NCBI GenBank assembly: GCA_963823505.1
Contig: CAWGLY010000008.1
Location: forward strand, 1 to 64,000
Direction: 5' to 3'
DNA from: DATHZQ01 sp963823505
GTDB taxonomy: Bacteria > Actinomycetota > Acidimicrobiia > Spongiisociales > UBA5794
DNA: 64,000 nt
Part shown: piece after piece, positions 25,090-34,031 of the stretch
Layout of the letters: each line of letters begins with the position of its first letter
Position numbering within the stretch: the first letter of the stretch is position 1
Translations under genes and position numbers: made by a program
Notes under the pieces: model-generated
Databases searched by the model: none
What the model saw: only the letters and a program-made list of their open reading frames with translations
What the model was told of the DNA's origin: nothing

Positions 25090-26805
25090 ATGACCACCAT
25101 CTCACCCGAACTTGCAGCAACGACTGAAGCCTGGATCGACGGAGATCCCGACCCCGAAACCCGGGCGGAGCTCGCGGCTCTGCTGGCCGCAGGCGACGTC
25201 GACGAATTGGCCGAGCGTATGGCCGGTTCCCTGGCGTTTGGCACTGCAGGGCTGCGCGGCCGAGTCGAAGCCGGATCCAATCGGATGAATCGAGCGGTGG
25301 TCATCCGCACGACGGCGGGGCTGGCCGACTACCTGCTGCGGCGTGGTGGAGAGGGCCCTGTGGTGGTCGGATTCGATGCACGCCTGTCGAGCCGGACCCT
25401 CATGGAGGACACGGTCGCCGTGCTCGCCGCAGCAGGGCTCAGCGTTCGGTACTTCGATGAGCCGGTGCCCACTCCGGTCGTCGCGTACGCCTCCCTCGCC
25501 GCTGATGCGCGGGCCGCCATCGTCATCACGGCGAGCCACAACCCGCCGTACGACAACGGGTACAAGGTGTACGACGCCAACGGCGCCCAGATCATCTCGC
25601 CTGTAGACCGCGACATCGCGGCTGCCATCGACCGGGTTGGCTCGGCCACATCGGTGCCTCGGGTGGAAGAGCCGTTCCTGTCGCCATTGGTCAGCCCGGT
25701 CGGCGCCGACGTCTTCGACCGCTACCTCACCGACTTGGGTACGGTGCGTCGCGTGGATCCGCAGCACAAGTCGCTGCGGATCGTCTACAGCCCCATGCAC
25801 GGTGTCGGCGGCAAATACGTCGTGGAGGCCCTGGCATACTTCGGGTACGGCGCAGTGAGCCCCGTCGCGGAGCAATTCGCCCCCGACGGCCATTTCCCCA
25901 CGGTGGCGTTCCCGAATCCTGAGGAGCCTGGCGCCCTCGATCTGGCGCTGGCGCAGGCGGCCGCCGAGGATGCGGACATCATTCTCGCCAACGATCCCGA
26001 CACCGACCGCCTCGCCGTCAGCGTTCCAGATCACAACGGCATCTGGGGGCCGCTCACCGGCAACCAGATCGGGGTGTTGCTGGCGGACTTCATCCTCAGC
26101 ACGACCGACGAGCGTCGACCCATCGTCATCAACTCGATCGTGTCGTCGCCGATGCTGGCGGCCGTCGCCGCCGCCCACGGGGCAGGCTTCGCCCAGACCC
26201 TCACCGGCTTCAAGTGGATCTGGAATGCCGCCCTGGACCTCCACGAGGAGGGCAGGGGCCGGTTCGTGTTCGGGTACGAGGAGGCCCTGGGGTACAGCGT
26301 CGCGCCGTGGGTGCGAGACAAGGACGGCATCAGCGCCGCCGTCGTCTTCGCCGACCTCGCGGCACGGGCCGCAGACGAGGGAACCTCGGTCGCCGGCCGC
26401 CTCGACGACCTCTATCGCCAGCATGGATTGTGGGTGTCCACCCAGCGCAGCGTGGTGCGCCCCGGCACCGAGGGCGCAACTGAGATCGCAGCCGCGATGG
26501 ATCGGCTCGGCGCCGCACCGCCGGATCAGGTCGGGGACTTCGCCGTCGTCGACGTGATGGATTTCCGCTCGGGAGCCGAGTCCCGGCCCCGCTACCTGGG
26601 AGCAACCCCGCTCGTGGCGCTGGATCTCGGTGACAAGGGACGGGTCCTGGTGCGTCCCTCCGGCACAGAGCCCAAGATCAAGATCTACGTGGATCTCACC
26701 AGCCCGATCGCGGCAGGCGACGACATCGAAGCCCGATCTGTGCAACTCCTAGCCGACGCCGGCAGACTGGGGGACCTGGTCGTCGGTCATGTGGGGTTGG
26801 GCTGA
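25090..26805 (+). CDS. Phosphoglucomutase/phosphomannomutase (PGM2-like)
   Basis: A 571-residue alpha-D-phosphohexomutase that interconverts hexose 1- and 6-phosphates. Domain order is normal: substrate loop GTAGLRGRVEAGSNRMN (51-67), catalytic phosphoserine Ser149 in TASHNPP, metal loop DPDTDRLAV (about 300), sugar-binding GYEEALGYS (about 397), and phosphate-binding RPSGTEPKIKIY near the C-terminus. Length and the EALGY motif place it with the bacterial PGM2-like branch. It probably feeds glycogen and polysaccharide synthesis. FbaB follows after 70 bp. Confidence 0.93.
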   Translation: MTTISPELAATTEAWIDGDPDPETRAELAALLAAGDVDELAERMAGSLAFGTAGLRGRVEAGSNRMNRAVVIRTTAGLADYLLRRGGEGPVVVGFDARLSSRTLMEDTVAVLAAAGLSVRYFDEPVPTPVVAYASLAADARAAIVITASHNPPYDNGYKVYDANGAQIISPVDRDIAAAIDRVGSATSVPRVEEPFLSPLVSPVGADVFDRYLTDLGTVRRVDPQHKSLRIVYSPMHGVGGKYVVEALAYFGYGAVSPVAEQFAPDGHFPTVAFPNPEEPGALDLALAQAAAEDADIILANDPDTDRLAVSVPDHNGIWGPLTGNQIGVLLADFILSTTDERRPIVINSIVSSPMLAAVAAAHGAGFAQTLTGFKWIWNAALDLHEEGRGRFVFGYEEALGYSVAPWVRDKDGISAAVVFADLAARAADEGTSVAGRLDDLYRQHGLWVSTQRSVVRPGTEGATEIAAAMDRLGAAPPDQVGDFAVVDVMDFRSGAESRPRYLGATPLVALDLGDKGRVLVRPSGTEPKIKIYVDLTSPIAAGDDIEARSVQLLADAGRLGDLVVGHVGLG

Positions 26806-26837
26806 TTGGCCCAGTCCGGGACCCTTGTTCCATCAGC

Positions 26838-26857
26838 CATAATGGGTGCCACCCATT
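26838..26857 (+). promoter_or_regulatory. Possible -10 and inverted repeat before fbaB
   Basis: A CATAAT (26838-26843) resembles a -10 element. It overlaps a perfect 7-bp inverted repeat AATGGGT-GCC-ACCCATT (26841-26857) just upstream of the fbaB ribosome binding site. This could be an operator or an mRNA hairpin; no good -35 is visible. Confidence 0.3.
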
Positions 26858-26875
26858 GCTGAGGAGATACACCAG

Positions 26876-27925
26876 ATGGATCTTGCTGCGCTGCTCGGAG
26901 CCGATGCCGACGACCTGCTCACCCACGAGTCCAAGGGCATCCCCAAGGACGACCTCTCCCTCCCCGGTCCCGACTTTGTCGATCGGGTGTTCGCCCAGAC
27001 CGACCGTTCACCCCAGGTGCTGCGCAACCTGCAGAGCCTCTTCGGTAACGGCCGCCTCGGTGGGAGCGGATACGTGTCGATCCTTCCCGTCGACCAAGGC
27101 ATCGAGCACTCGGCGGCTGCCTCGTTTGCCCCCAATCCCGCCTACTTCGATCCCAAGAACATCGTCGAGCTGGCGATCGAGGCCGGCTGCAACGGCGTCG
27201 CCTCGACGTTCGGCGTGCTCGGGGCGGTCTCGCGGTCCTACGCCCACAGGATCCCGTTCATCGTCAAGATCAACCACAACGAGTTGCTCACCTACCCGGC
27301 CACGCACGACCAGGTGATGTACGGCTCGGTCGATCAGGCGTTCGATCTTGGCGCCGCAGGGGTCGGCGCCACCATCTACTTCGGCGCCGAAGAGTCGATG
27401 CGCCAGCTGCAAGAGGTCTCGGATGCCTTTGAGCGTGCCCACCAACTCGGCATGTTCACGGTGCTGTGGTGCTACGTCAGGAACTCTGCGTTCAAGGTGG
27501 ACGGGGTCAACCACGAGGCGTCTGCGGACCTCACCGGGCAAGCCAATCACCTCGGTGCGACGATCCATGCCGACATCGTGAAGCAGAAGCAGCCGGAGTC
27601 CAACAACGGATACGGTGCAGTCGGGTTCGGGCGCACCCACCCAAGGGTCTACGAGGAACTCACCACCGACCATCCCATCGACCTGACCCGCTGGCAGGTG
27701 GCGAACTGCTACATGGGGCGGATCGGGCTCATCAACTCAGGGGGAGCATCCTCGGGCGCCGGTGACCTCGCCCAAGCAGTGCGGACCGCCGTCATCAACA
27801 AGCGTGCAGGCGGTACCGGCCTCATCAGCGGTCGCAAGGCTTTCCAGCGCCCGATGGCGGAAGGAATCGAACTACTCAACGCCATCCAGGACGTCTACCT
27901 CAACGAAGACGTCACGGTTGCGTAG
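26876..27925 (+). CDS. fbaB: Class I fructose-bisphosphate aldolase (DhnA/FbaB type)
   Basis: A 349-residue Schiff-base aldolase that splits fructose 1,6-bisphosphate into glyceraldehyde 3-phosphate and dihydroxyacetone phosphate. It is collinear over its whole length with E. coli FbaB: LLGADADDLL at the start, SILPVDQGIEHSA, FDPKNIVELAIEAGCN, the HADIVKQKQPE strand with the probable Schiff-base lysine, and AVINKRAGGTGLISGRKAF near the end. The ATG at 26876 is chosen because GAGGAGA lies 8 bases upstream. Between a phosphohexomutase and pckA it fits a gluconeogenic or glycogen-related role. Confidence 0.95.
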   Translation: MDLAALLGADADDLLTHESKGIPKDDLSLPGPDFVDRVFAQTDRSPQVLRNLQSLFGNGRLGGSGYVSILPVDQGIEHSAAASFAPNPAYFDPKNIVELAIEAGCNGVASTFGVLGAVSRSYAHRIPFIVKINHNELLTYPATHDQVMYGSVDQAFDLGAAGVGATIYFGAEESMRQLQEVSDAFERAHQLGMFTVLWCYVRNSAFKVDGVNHEASADLTGQANHLGATIHADIVKQKQPESNNGYGAVGFGRTHPRVYEELTTDHPIDLTRWQVANCYMGRIGLINSGGASSGAGDLAQAVRTAVINKRAGGTGLISGRKAFQRPMAEGIELLNAIQDVYLNEDVTVA

Positions 27926-27988
27926 CCCAGCAGTCAGCAAGCTTCGGTGGCGTACCCACGCCGGCGAGGGAACAACGAGGAGGATCTA

Positions 27989-29515
27989 GTGGTGTTCGAA
28001 CTGCCGCCGGCAAAATCGGTGGCTGTCAATCCAAGCCAGGACGAGTTGCGGGCGTGGGCAATCGAGTACATGCCCAACCTGACCGAAACCGAGTTCGGGA
28101 ATCTGAACTACAAGGCCGACGTGAAGGCGCGCCTCGCCCGATCGACCTTTTTCGTGGCGGAGACGGACATCCACAAGAACCGAATCCCGCAAGACGAGTA
28201 CAAGCAGTGGGCCGCCGCCCAGGATGAGTACATCGCCGACAGGGACATGGTGGTCATCGAGGGCTACATCGGTCCCGACCCCGAGTTCCAGACCGGCTGC
28301 AGGCTCTACATCGAACGCACCCAGGCGAACATCCCTGCCATGCAGCGTCAGCTCTACTTCGATCCCGACGATGCGTGGAAACCCGAGTTCACGGTGATCT
28401 ACACCCCTGGGATGCGGACCCCGGGGACCCCTGACGATCGGCTGATCCTCGTCGACCTCGACAACTATGTCACCCGGGTGTTCGGATCGGATTACTTCGG
28501 AGAATCCAAGATGGGCGGGCTCCGGATGTGGAACCACCTCGTCTTCGAGAGGGGCGGGCTCGCATTGCACTCCGGTCTCAAGACGTTCCCCGACGTCGCC
28601 GGTGAGGAGAAGGTTGCACTGATCCTCGGGCTCTCCGGGACCGGCAAGACCACGACGACGTTCCGTCAGCAGCTCGGATCGTTGCCCGTGCAGGACGACT
28701 TCGTTGCACTGATGCCCGGCGGCACGGTGTACACGACGGAGAACGGGTGCTTTGCGAAGACGTTCGGCCTCGACCCGGAGGACGAGCCCACGATCTACGG
28801 CGGTACCACGCGCCCGGACGCCTGGCTGGAGAACACCGCAGTCACCCCGGATGGCAAAGTCGACTTCTTCGACGACTCTGACACCCGCAACGGGCGTTCA
28901 ACGTTCCCGCTGGCGAACATCCGCCATCGCGACCCCCGCGGCTTGCCGAAGGCCAACTATCTGTTGCTGCTCAACCGCAACGAGAGCATCATCCCTGCGG
29001 TTGCCAAGCTGAAGCGTGAACAGGCCGCGGCGTACTTCATGCTCGGCGAGACCAAAGGCACGTCGGCCGGAGGCGCAGCCGAGGCGGGCCGCAACCTCAG
29101 GGTTCCAGGAACGAACCCCTTCTTCTTCGATGACGATGCGCTCCAGGGCAACCGTTTCCTGGAGCTGCTCGAGTCGATGCCCGACCTGGAGGTGTACCTC
29201 ATGAACACCGGCAGGGTTGGCGGCGGCGACGCCGACGAGCGGTCCAAGAAGGTGAAGATCCGGCACAGCTCAGCTGTGGTGGAGGGCATCGTCTCGAAGA
29301 CCATCGAGTGGGAGGAAGACCCCGATTTTGGGTATTACACGGCGGCGGTGCTTCCCGGATTCGACGATCCGGAGTTGCTACAGCCGCGCCGCCTGTACGA
29401 GCGGCAGGGCCGTATCGACGAGTACACGGAGCTCGTTTCCGATCTGAAGGCCGCCCGTACTGAATACCTCTCGGGTTTTTCCCAGTTGGCGCCTAGCATC
29501 GGGGCTGCGATTTAG
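27989..29515 (+). CDS. pckA: Phosphoenolpyruvate carboxykinase (ATP)
   Basis: A 508-residue enzyme that converts oxaloacetate and ATP to phosphoenolpyruvate, CO2 and ADP in gluconeogenesis. The kinase-1a P-loop GLSGTGKTT is at residues 214-222. Upstream is the oxaloacetate region with YFGESKMGG, and downstream the DDFVALMPGG (kinase-2-like metal site), ENGCFAKTFGL and the EDPDFGYYTAAVLPG C-terminal part. These are features of the ATP-dependent rather than the GTP-dependent type, which is notable because many actinobacteria use the GTP enzyme. The GTG at 27989 follows a GAGGAGG at 5 bases. Confidence 0.93.
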   Translation: MVFELPPAKSVAVNPSQDELRAWAIEYMPNLTETEFGNLNYKADVKARLARSTFFVAETDIHKNRIPQDEYKQWAAAQDEYIADRDMVVIEGYIGPDPEFQTGCRLYIERTQANIPAMQRQLYFDPDDAWKPEFTVIYTPGMRTPGTPDDRLILVDLDNYVTRVFGSDYFGESKMGGLRMWNHLVFERGGLALHSGLKTFPDVAGEEKVALILGLSGTGKTTTTFRQQLGSLPVQDDFVALMPGGTVYTTENGCFAKTFGLDPEDEPTIYGGTTRPDAWLENTAVTPDGKVDFFDDSDTRNGRSTFPLANIRHRDPRGLPKANYLLLLNRNESIIPAVAKLKREQAAAYFMLGETKGTSAGGAAEAGRNLRVPGTNPFFFDDDALQGNRFLELLESMPDLEVYLMNTGRVGGGDADERSKKVKIRHSSAVVEGIVSKTIEWEEDPDFGYYTAAVLPGFDDPELLQPRRLYERQGRIDEYTELVSDLKAARTEYLSGFSQLAPSIGAAI

Positions 29516-29585
29516 CCGGGTGAATGCCGGGAGCGATCCCTGCAGCTTGTGAGAAGCACCGGGGAACGCTGAGGGGAGATGCCGG

Positions 29586-32132
29586 GTGGTCGACGCACGA
29601 CCAACTGACGACAAATGGGTTTCCGACCCGCGATTCGAGCTCAACGAGCTCAGGCGGCCGGAGTTCCCGAGTCTGCGCAAGGGTGGTCTCGAACCGACCA
29701 CCGTTGAGGAGTATGTCGCGCGTCTCGAGCGTTTGGTCCGGGACTTCGCCCAGTTCACGAGGGAGCTCGAGTCGAGGATTTCTCATGCGCGGGCGGAAAC
29801 GCGCGATGCGCGTGACGCCGAGCGCAGAGCCGTCGACGAGGCCATGCTCGCTGCGTTCGAGGCAAAGGAGCGCATCTTGCTTCAAGCCGAGGAGCGGGCA
29901 TGGGAGATCGAGGAGGAAGCGCGTCGCCGGGCCGCCGCTCTGGTGGATTCGAGCACGGTCTCTCGCGTCGAGCCCACGGACGAGATCCTGGAGTTGCGCC
30001 AGCGGTTGGGAGAGTACGAGCAGAAGGTCGAGGATCTCGAGATCCAAGCCGACCGTTGGAAGCTGCGTGCGTCCAAACTCGAATCTCAGTCCCAGAAGCA
30101 GATCGAGATTGCGTCGGCTGCGACCGCACGCAAGGAGGAAGCTGAGGCCGCCAGCGACAAAGCGACGGAGGTGTTGAAGGCGGCTGAGCGTCGCAGCCAA
30201 GCCCTCATGGCCGCAGCACGCGCAGAGGCGGCACAGATTGCATCCGACGCCCAGGCCGAAGCCGACCAGCTTCGCGCCGAGCTCGAGGTGCTCCGGGCTG
30301 CCAGCGAAGACGGGCCCGCGCCCAACTCGGCCAATCTCGTCGAGATTCGCCAGCAGGCAAATGCGATCCGCGCCACAGCAGAGCGCGAAGCCGACGCCAT
30401 CGTCGAACAGGCACGCCGCGAGGCAGACCGTATCGCTCAAGCCGCAAACGAGGATGCGACGGGTGTGCTCTCGGTTGCCCGCACCCGAGCGGAGGCGCGG
30501 AATCAGAAGGCGACGTCGTCTGCCGCCAAAGAGCTGGAGCGTGCGCAGCGGCAGAGTGCCGCGATCGTGGAGCGTGCGGAAAGAGAGGCGGCGCGTCTCG
30601 CCGCGGAGGCTGCAGCGGCGCGGGCGGAAGCCGAGACGATTCTCACCGCAGCTCGGGAGACTGCTGCGAGCCTCATCGCAGAGATAGAGCAGCACGCCGA
30701 GGCTTCCGATGAAGAAGCTGCAGCACGAGCCGCTGCGGTGACCACCGAAGCTGGTGAACGTGCGTCCCAGCTCCGGGAGGAGGCAGAGCGTCTCAAGACG
30801 GAGGCGGATACGGCGCTCACGGTCGCCGTCACCGAAGCGGACGCAACCACCGCGGCAGCCACCGAACGTGCCGCAGCCATCGTCGCCGAGGCAGAAGCCG
30901 GAATCGCCAGGAACCGCGATGCCGCGGAGAAGGCGCTTGCTGATGCCCGCGCCGAGGCGGCAAAACTGACCGCAGCTGCGGAGCGGAATGCCGATGTGAC
31001 CCGCAGTGCCGCCGAGGAATCGGCAGCCACCGTTCGGATGAATGCCGAGAAGGTCCTTGGTGAAGCGGAGACGGTGCGTGAAGGCATCGTCGCCGCGGCA
31101 AACGAAGAAGCTGCCTCCATCCGCACGGCTGCCGAGGCAGCTGCTGCAGAGACGTTGACCGCGGCGCAAGCCGAGTTTGCGGTGGCCGCCGAGCGCGCCC
31201 AGAACACCATCAGCGAAGCGGAAGCTGCAGCTGCGGCGACGGCCGCCCAAGCTGCTGCGGCGGCCGCTGCAGTGCGGAGCGCAGCGGATGCGGAGGCGGC
31301 GGAACTCCTCGAGGAAGCAACGGCTGCCAAGATCGCGGCGGAATCGCAGCTCGACGATGTCAAGGCGGAGGCGCTGGCAGAGGCCGTCAAGATCAAAGAC
31401 GAAGCGAAGCAGGGGGCTGCCGCGACTGCCGCTGCTGCCGCCGCCGAGGCGAAGAAGGTCGCCGCCGCCGCCGCTGCCGTGCGCGTTGAGGCGGAGTCAA
31501 TGCTCGCCGAGGCCAAAGAGGTCGACAGGGACACCGCTCGCAAGGCACGGGACGCGCTGAACGAAGCGAGAGCAGAGGCCGATCGGATCCGGACGGACGC
31601 CGCCGTCGATGCTGAGGCATTGCGGGCCGACGCTCAAGAGATCCTCGACGCCGCCCGTGCCGAGCACGATCGTTTGAAGCGGCGCGCCCACGAACTGCAG
31701 TCGGCGGCGAGCCGCGCCCAGGAGGCTGCAGACAAGGCCCGTGATGAAGCATCTCGGCGGCTCCGGGACGCCGAATCGGATGCGTCCGCGATCCTCGCCG
31801 AAGCTACGGGCACGTTGGAGCGGGCTCGCGCAGGCGACAGCGACGTGGACCTCACTCCTCCACGCCGCACGCCTCCACCAGAGCTTGCCCCGCCACCACC
31901 GCAGGAAACGCCGATGGCGAGCGATACCGCAGACGAAGGTGACGGTGGCTCGGGCCGGCAGAGCCGGTACGCCCGCCAGTCCGCTCAGCTCCCCAGGATC
32001 GGCGACTCGGCCGGCAACGTGCTCTCGTCCATCGCCGATATGCGCAAGCGAGCCAAAGGCGCGGTCGACCACCCGGATGCCGAGCGCGACGGCCTCGATG
32101 ACGATCTCGAGGACGACCTCGACGGAGACTGA
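29586..32132 (+). CDS. DivIVA/Scy-like long alanine-rich coiled-coil protein
   Basis: An 848-residue cytoplasmic protein. After a short N-terminal part the segment RKGGLEPTTVEEYVARLERLV (about residues 31-51) resembles the DivIVA membrane-targeting module (RGYDxxEVDxFL). From about 50 to 730 the chain is almost all Ala, Glu, Arg and Asp in heptad- or hendecad-like repeats (AEAEAAR-type), a very long coiled coil. The C-terminal 110 residues are Pro- and charge-rich, likely disordered. By analogy with DivIVA and Streptomyces Scy I infer a cytoskeletal or polar-scaffold role. GTG 29586 is preceded by GGGGAG. Confidence 0.75.
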   Translation: MVDARPTDDKWVSDPRFELNELRRPEFPSLRKGGLEPTTVEEYVARLERLVRDFAQFTRELESRISHARAETRDARDAERRAVDEAMLAAFEAKERILLQAEERAWEIEEEARRRAAALVDSSTVSRVEPTDEILELRQRLGEYEQKVEDLEIQADRWKLRASKLESQSQKQIEIASAATARKEEAEAASDKATEVLKAAERRSQALMAAARAEAAQIASDAQAEADQLRAELEVLRAASEDGPAPNSANLVEIRQQANAIRATAEREADAIVEQARREADRIAQAANEDATGVLSVARTRAEARNQKATSSAAKELERAQRQSAAIVERAEREAARLAAEAAAARAEAETILTAARETAASLIAEIEQHAEASDEEAAARAAAVTTEAGERASQLREEAERLKTEADTALTVAVTEADATTAAATERAAAIVAEAEAGIARNRDAAEKALADARAEAAKLTAAAERNADVTRSAAEESAATVRMNAEKVLGEAETVREGIVAAANEEAASIRTAAEAAAAETLTAAQAEFAVAAERAQNTISEAEAAAAATAAQAAAAAAAVRSAADAEAAELLEEATAAKIAAESQLDDVKAEALAEAVKIKDEAKQGAAATAAAAAAEAKKVAAAAAAVRVEAESMLAEAKEVDRDTARKARDALNEARAEADRIRTDAAVDAEALRADAQEILDAARAEHDRLKRRAHELQSAASRAQEAADKARDEASRRLRDAESDASAILAEATGTLERARAGDSDVDLTPPRRTPPPELAPPPPQETPMASDTADEGDGGSGRQSRYARQSAQLPRIGDSAGNVLSSIADMRKRAKGAVDHPDAERDGLDDDLEDDLDGD

Positions 32133-32145
32133 GGTTGTCGGTCGA

Positions 32146-33000
32146 TCAGGTCGCCGGGCCGGTCATGGGGAGTCGGGGATCGGGGGGATACTCTTCGAGC
32201 TTGGCGCGCAGCCAGCCGTGGGCAGGATCGTCGCAGAACTTCCAGACTCGTTCCTCCTGCGGCCCCGCCATCACGTTCAGGTAGTACATGTGGTGCTCCG
32301 GTGCCGCTGCCGCCGGGCCGTGGTAGCCCCGCGGGACCAAGACGAGGTCGCCGTCGCGCACGACATTGGTGAGCTGGATCTCACCGTCTGTGGTGTAGAG
32401 ATTGAAGAAGCCCACGCCTTCCGGTCCGTCGATCCTGAAGTAGTAGATCTCCTCGAGGATCACCTCGTCAGCCGACAGCTCGTCGTGCTTGTGGGGCGGG
32501 TAGGACGACCAGTTGCCTTGCGGCGTGAGCACTTCTACGGCGATCAGTTTGTCGGCGTCGCCGACATCTGCGCTCAGGAAGTTGTTGATCTGGCGGGTGC
32601 CGTACCCGCCGCCCCGCACCTCGATGGCGACGTCCTCAGCCGCAACTCGATACGGATCGATCCGCCGGGTCGCCCGTGCAGTGCACAACGCGATTTGAGC
32701 GGGCGCCGCCGAGACCAAGCGGACCTCGGCGTCGATGGGCACGTAGGCAAAGTCGGTGACACCTCGAAACACCCCTGGTCGTCCCGTGAGCTCGAACGTG
32801 GTGGCATCGACCTCGACCGAGCAACCCCCGGCAAGTGGCAGCACCGCCATCTCGTCACCCTCGGTCGGAAAGCTGACGGGAGTGTTGGGCTCCAGATCGA
32901 CGATACGGAGCCCCGAATACGCCCAGCCGGCCCGTTCGGGGTCGACGTACAACGTGCGGAGGGCATCGCCTGCGGTGCCGTGTGGTCGGAAGAGGTCCAT
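32146..33000 (-). CDS. iolB: 5-deoxy-glucuronate isomerase
   Basis: A 284-residue bicupin enzyme of inositol catabolism that isomerises 5-deoxy-D-glucuronate to 2-deoxy-5-keto-D-gluconate. The second cupin contains the characteristic NWSSYPPHKHDE metal-binding motif with EEIYYFRI following, and VPRGYHG near the C-terminus. Length fits IolB. The frame is open further upstream, but the ATG at 33000 gives the normal N-terminus. It is separated from the rest of the iol genes by a dehydrogenase and the repressor gene, and I see no copy of the local operator at its promoter. Confidence 0.95.
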   Translation of the reverse strand: MDLFRPHGTAGDALRTLYVDPERAGWAYSGLRIVDLEPNTPVSFPTEGDEMAVLPLAGGCSVEVDATTFELTGRPGVFRGVTDFAYVPIDAEVRLVSAAPAQIALCTARATRRIDPYRVAAEDVAIEVRGGGYGTRQINNFLSADVGDADKLIAVEVLTPQGNWSSYPPHKHDELSADEVILEEIYYFRIDGPEGVGFFNLYTTDGEIQLTNVVRDGDLVLVPRGYHGPAAAAPEHHMYYLNVMAGPQEERVWKFCDDPAHGWLRAKLEEYPPDPRLPMTGPAT

Positions 33001-33054
33001 GAGCGCGCCGAGGATAGGGGATCGTTCACTCGGAGACGAGCTACGGTCATCGCC

Positions 33055-34029
33055 ATGCCAGCGCACATCCTCGTCACGCGCCGACCGCCGGGGTCGGCAC
33101 TCGACATGCTGGCCGGCCTCCACGATGTCGAGCTGTGGACCGGCGACGGGGCCATGCCGCGGGACCGCCTGCTGGCCGCCGTTCGAGACGCCGACGGCTT
33201 GTACTGCATGCTCACCGACGCCATCGATACCGAGCTGCTTGCGGCGGCACGGCAGCTGCGCGTCATCAGCACGATGGCCGTCGGCGTCGACAACATCGAT
33301 CTCGACGCATGCACAGCCCGCCGCATTCCGGTCGGCCACACGCCGGGAGTTCTCGCCGACACCGTTGCCGACCTGGCCGTCGGCCTCCTTCTCGCCGCAT
33401 CACGGCGGCTTGTCGAAGGGGTCGATTACGTTCGTGCCGGGCAGTGGCAGATGTGGGAGCCTGAGCTGCTGCTCGGCAGAGACCTCCATGACTCGACGGT
33501 GGGGATCATCGGTCTCGGAGGGGTGGGCCGTGCGCTCGCCCGCCGTCTCCGCGGATTCGGCTGCAGAATCCTCGTGTTCAACCGCACTCCGCACCCTGAG
33601 GTCGCGGCGGCTCTGGGAGTGGTCCTCGTGCCGTTGCAGGAGCTGCTTGCCCAGTCCGACCACGTGATCGTTGCGATTGCCTTGACGGCAGACACTCGGC
33701 ACCTGATCGACGCCGATGCGTTGCGCGTGATGCAGCCTCACGCAACGCTGGTGAATGTGTCGCGCGGCGGTACGGTGGACCAGCGTGCGCTGGAGCATGC
33801 GCTGCGAGCCGGCGAGATCGGCGCCGCGGCACTCGATGTGACGGATCCTGAGCCTCCCGCCGCCGCCGAACCGTTGCTGTCGCTTGCCAACTGCGTGGTG
33901 ATCCCGCATCTCGGCAGCTCGACGGTCCGTACCCGTGCCGAAATGGCCGAGATGGCGGCGCGCAACCTCATCGCGGGTCTGCGGGGCGATCCCCTCGAAG
34001 CATGCGCCAATCCTGCGGTCTACGGCTGA
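33055..34029 (+). CDS. D-isomer-specific 2-hydroxyacid dehydrogenase (glyoxylate/hydroxypyruvate reductase-like)
   Basis: A 324-residue NAD(P)-dependent dehydrogenase. The dinucleotide loop is GIIGLGGVGRALA (about 150-162). The catalytic Arg is in VNVSRGGTVD, the Glu lies in the LDVTDPEPP block, and the His is in IPHLGSST, so all three catalytic residues are present. The N-terminal TMAVGVDNIDLDAC is typical of D-glycerate/glyoxylate reductases. It diverges from iolB with 54 bp between the starts and converges on the lacI gene, 2 bp from its stop. No local operator precedes it, so its link with inositol use is by position only. Confidence 0.88.
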   Translation: MPAHILVTRRPPGSALDMLAGLHDVELWTGDGAMPRDRLLAAVRDADGLYCMLTDAIDTELLAAARQLRVISTMAVGVDNIDLDACTARRIPVGHTPGVLADTVADLAVGLLLAASRRLVEGVDYVRAGQWQMWEPELLLGRDLHDSTVGIIGLGGVGRALARRLRGFGCRILVFNRTPHPEVAAALGVVLVPLQELLAQSDHVIVAIALTADTRHLIDADALRVMQPHATLVNVSRGGTVDQRALEHALRAGEIGAAALDVTDPEPPAAAEPLLSLANCVVIPHLGSSTVRTRAEMAEMAARNLIAGLRGDPLEACANPAVYG

Positions 34030-34031
34030 GG

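Noticed and set aside
29493..31543. Long minus-strand frames (585 and 346 codons) opposite the coiled-coil gene
   Set aside because: They consist of low-complexity Arg/Gly/Cys or Ala/Ser runs that mirror the repetitive alanine-rich coding strand.
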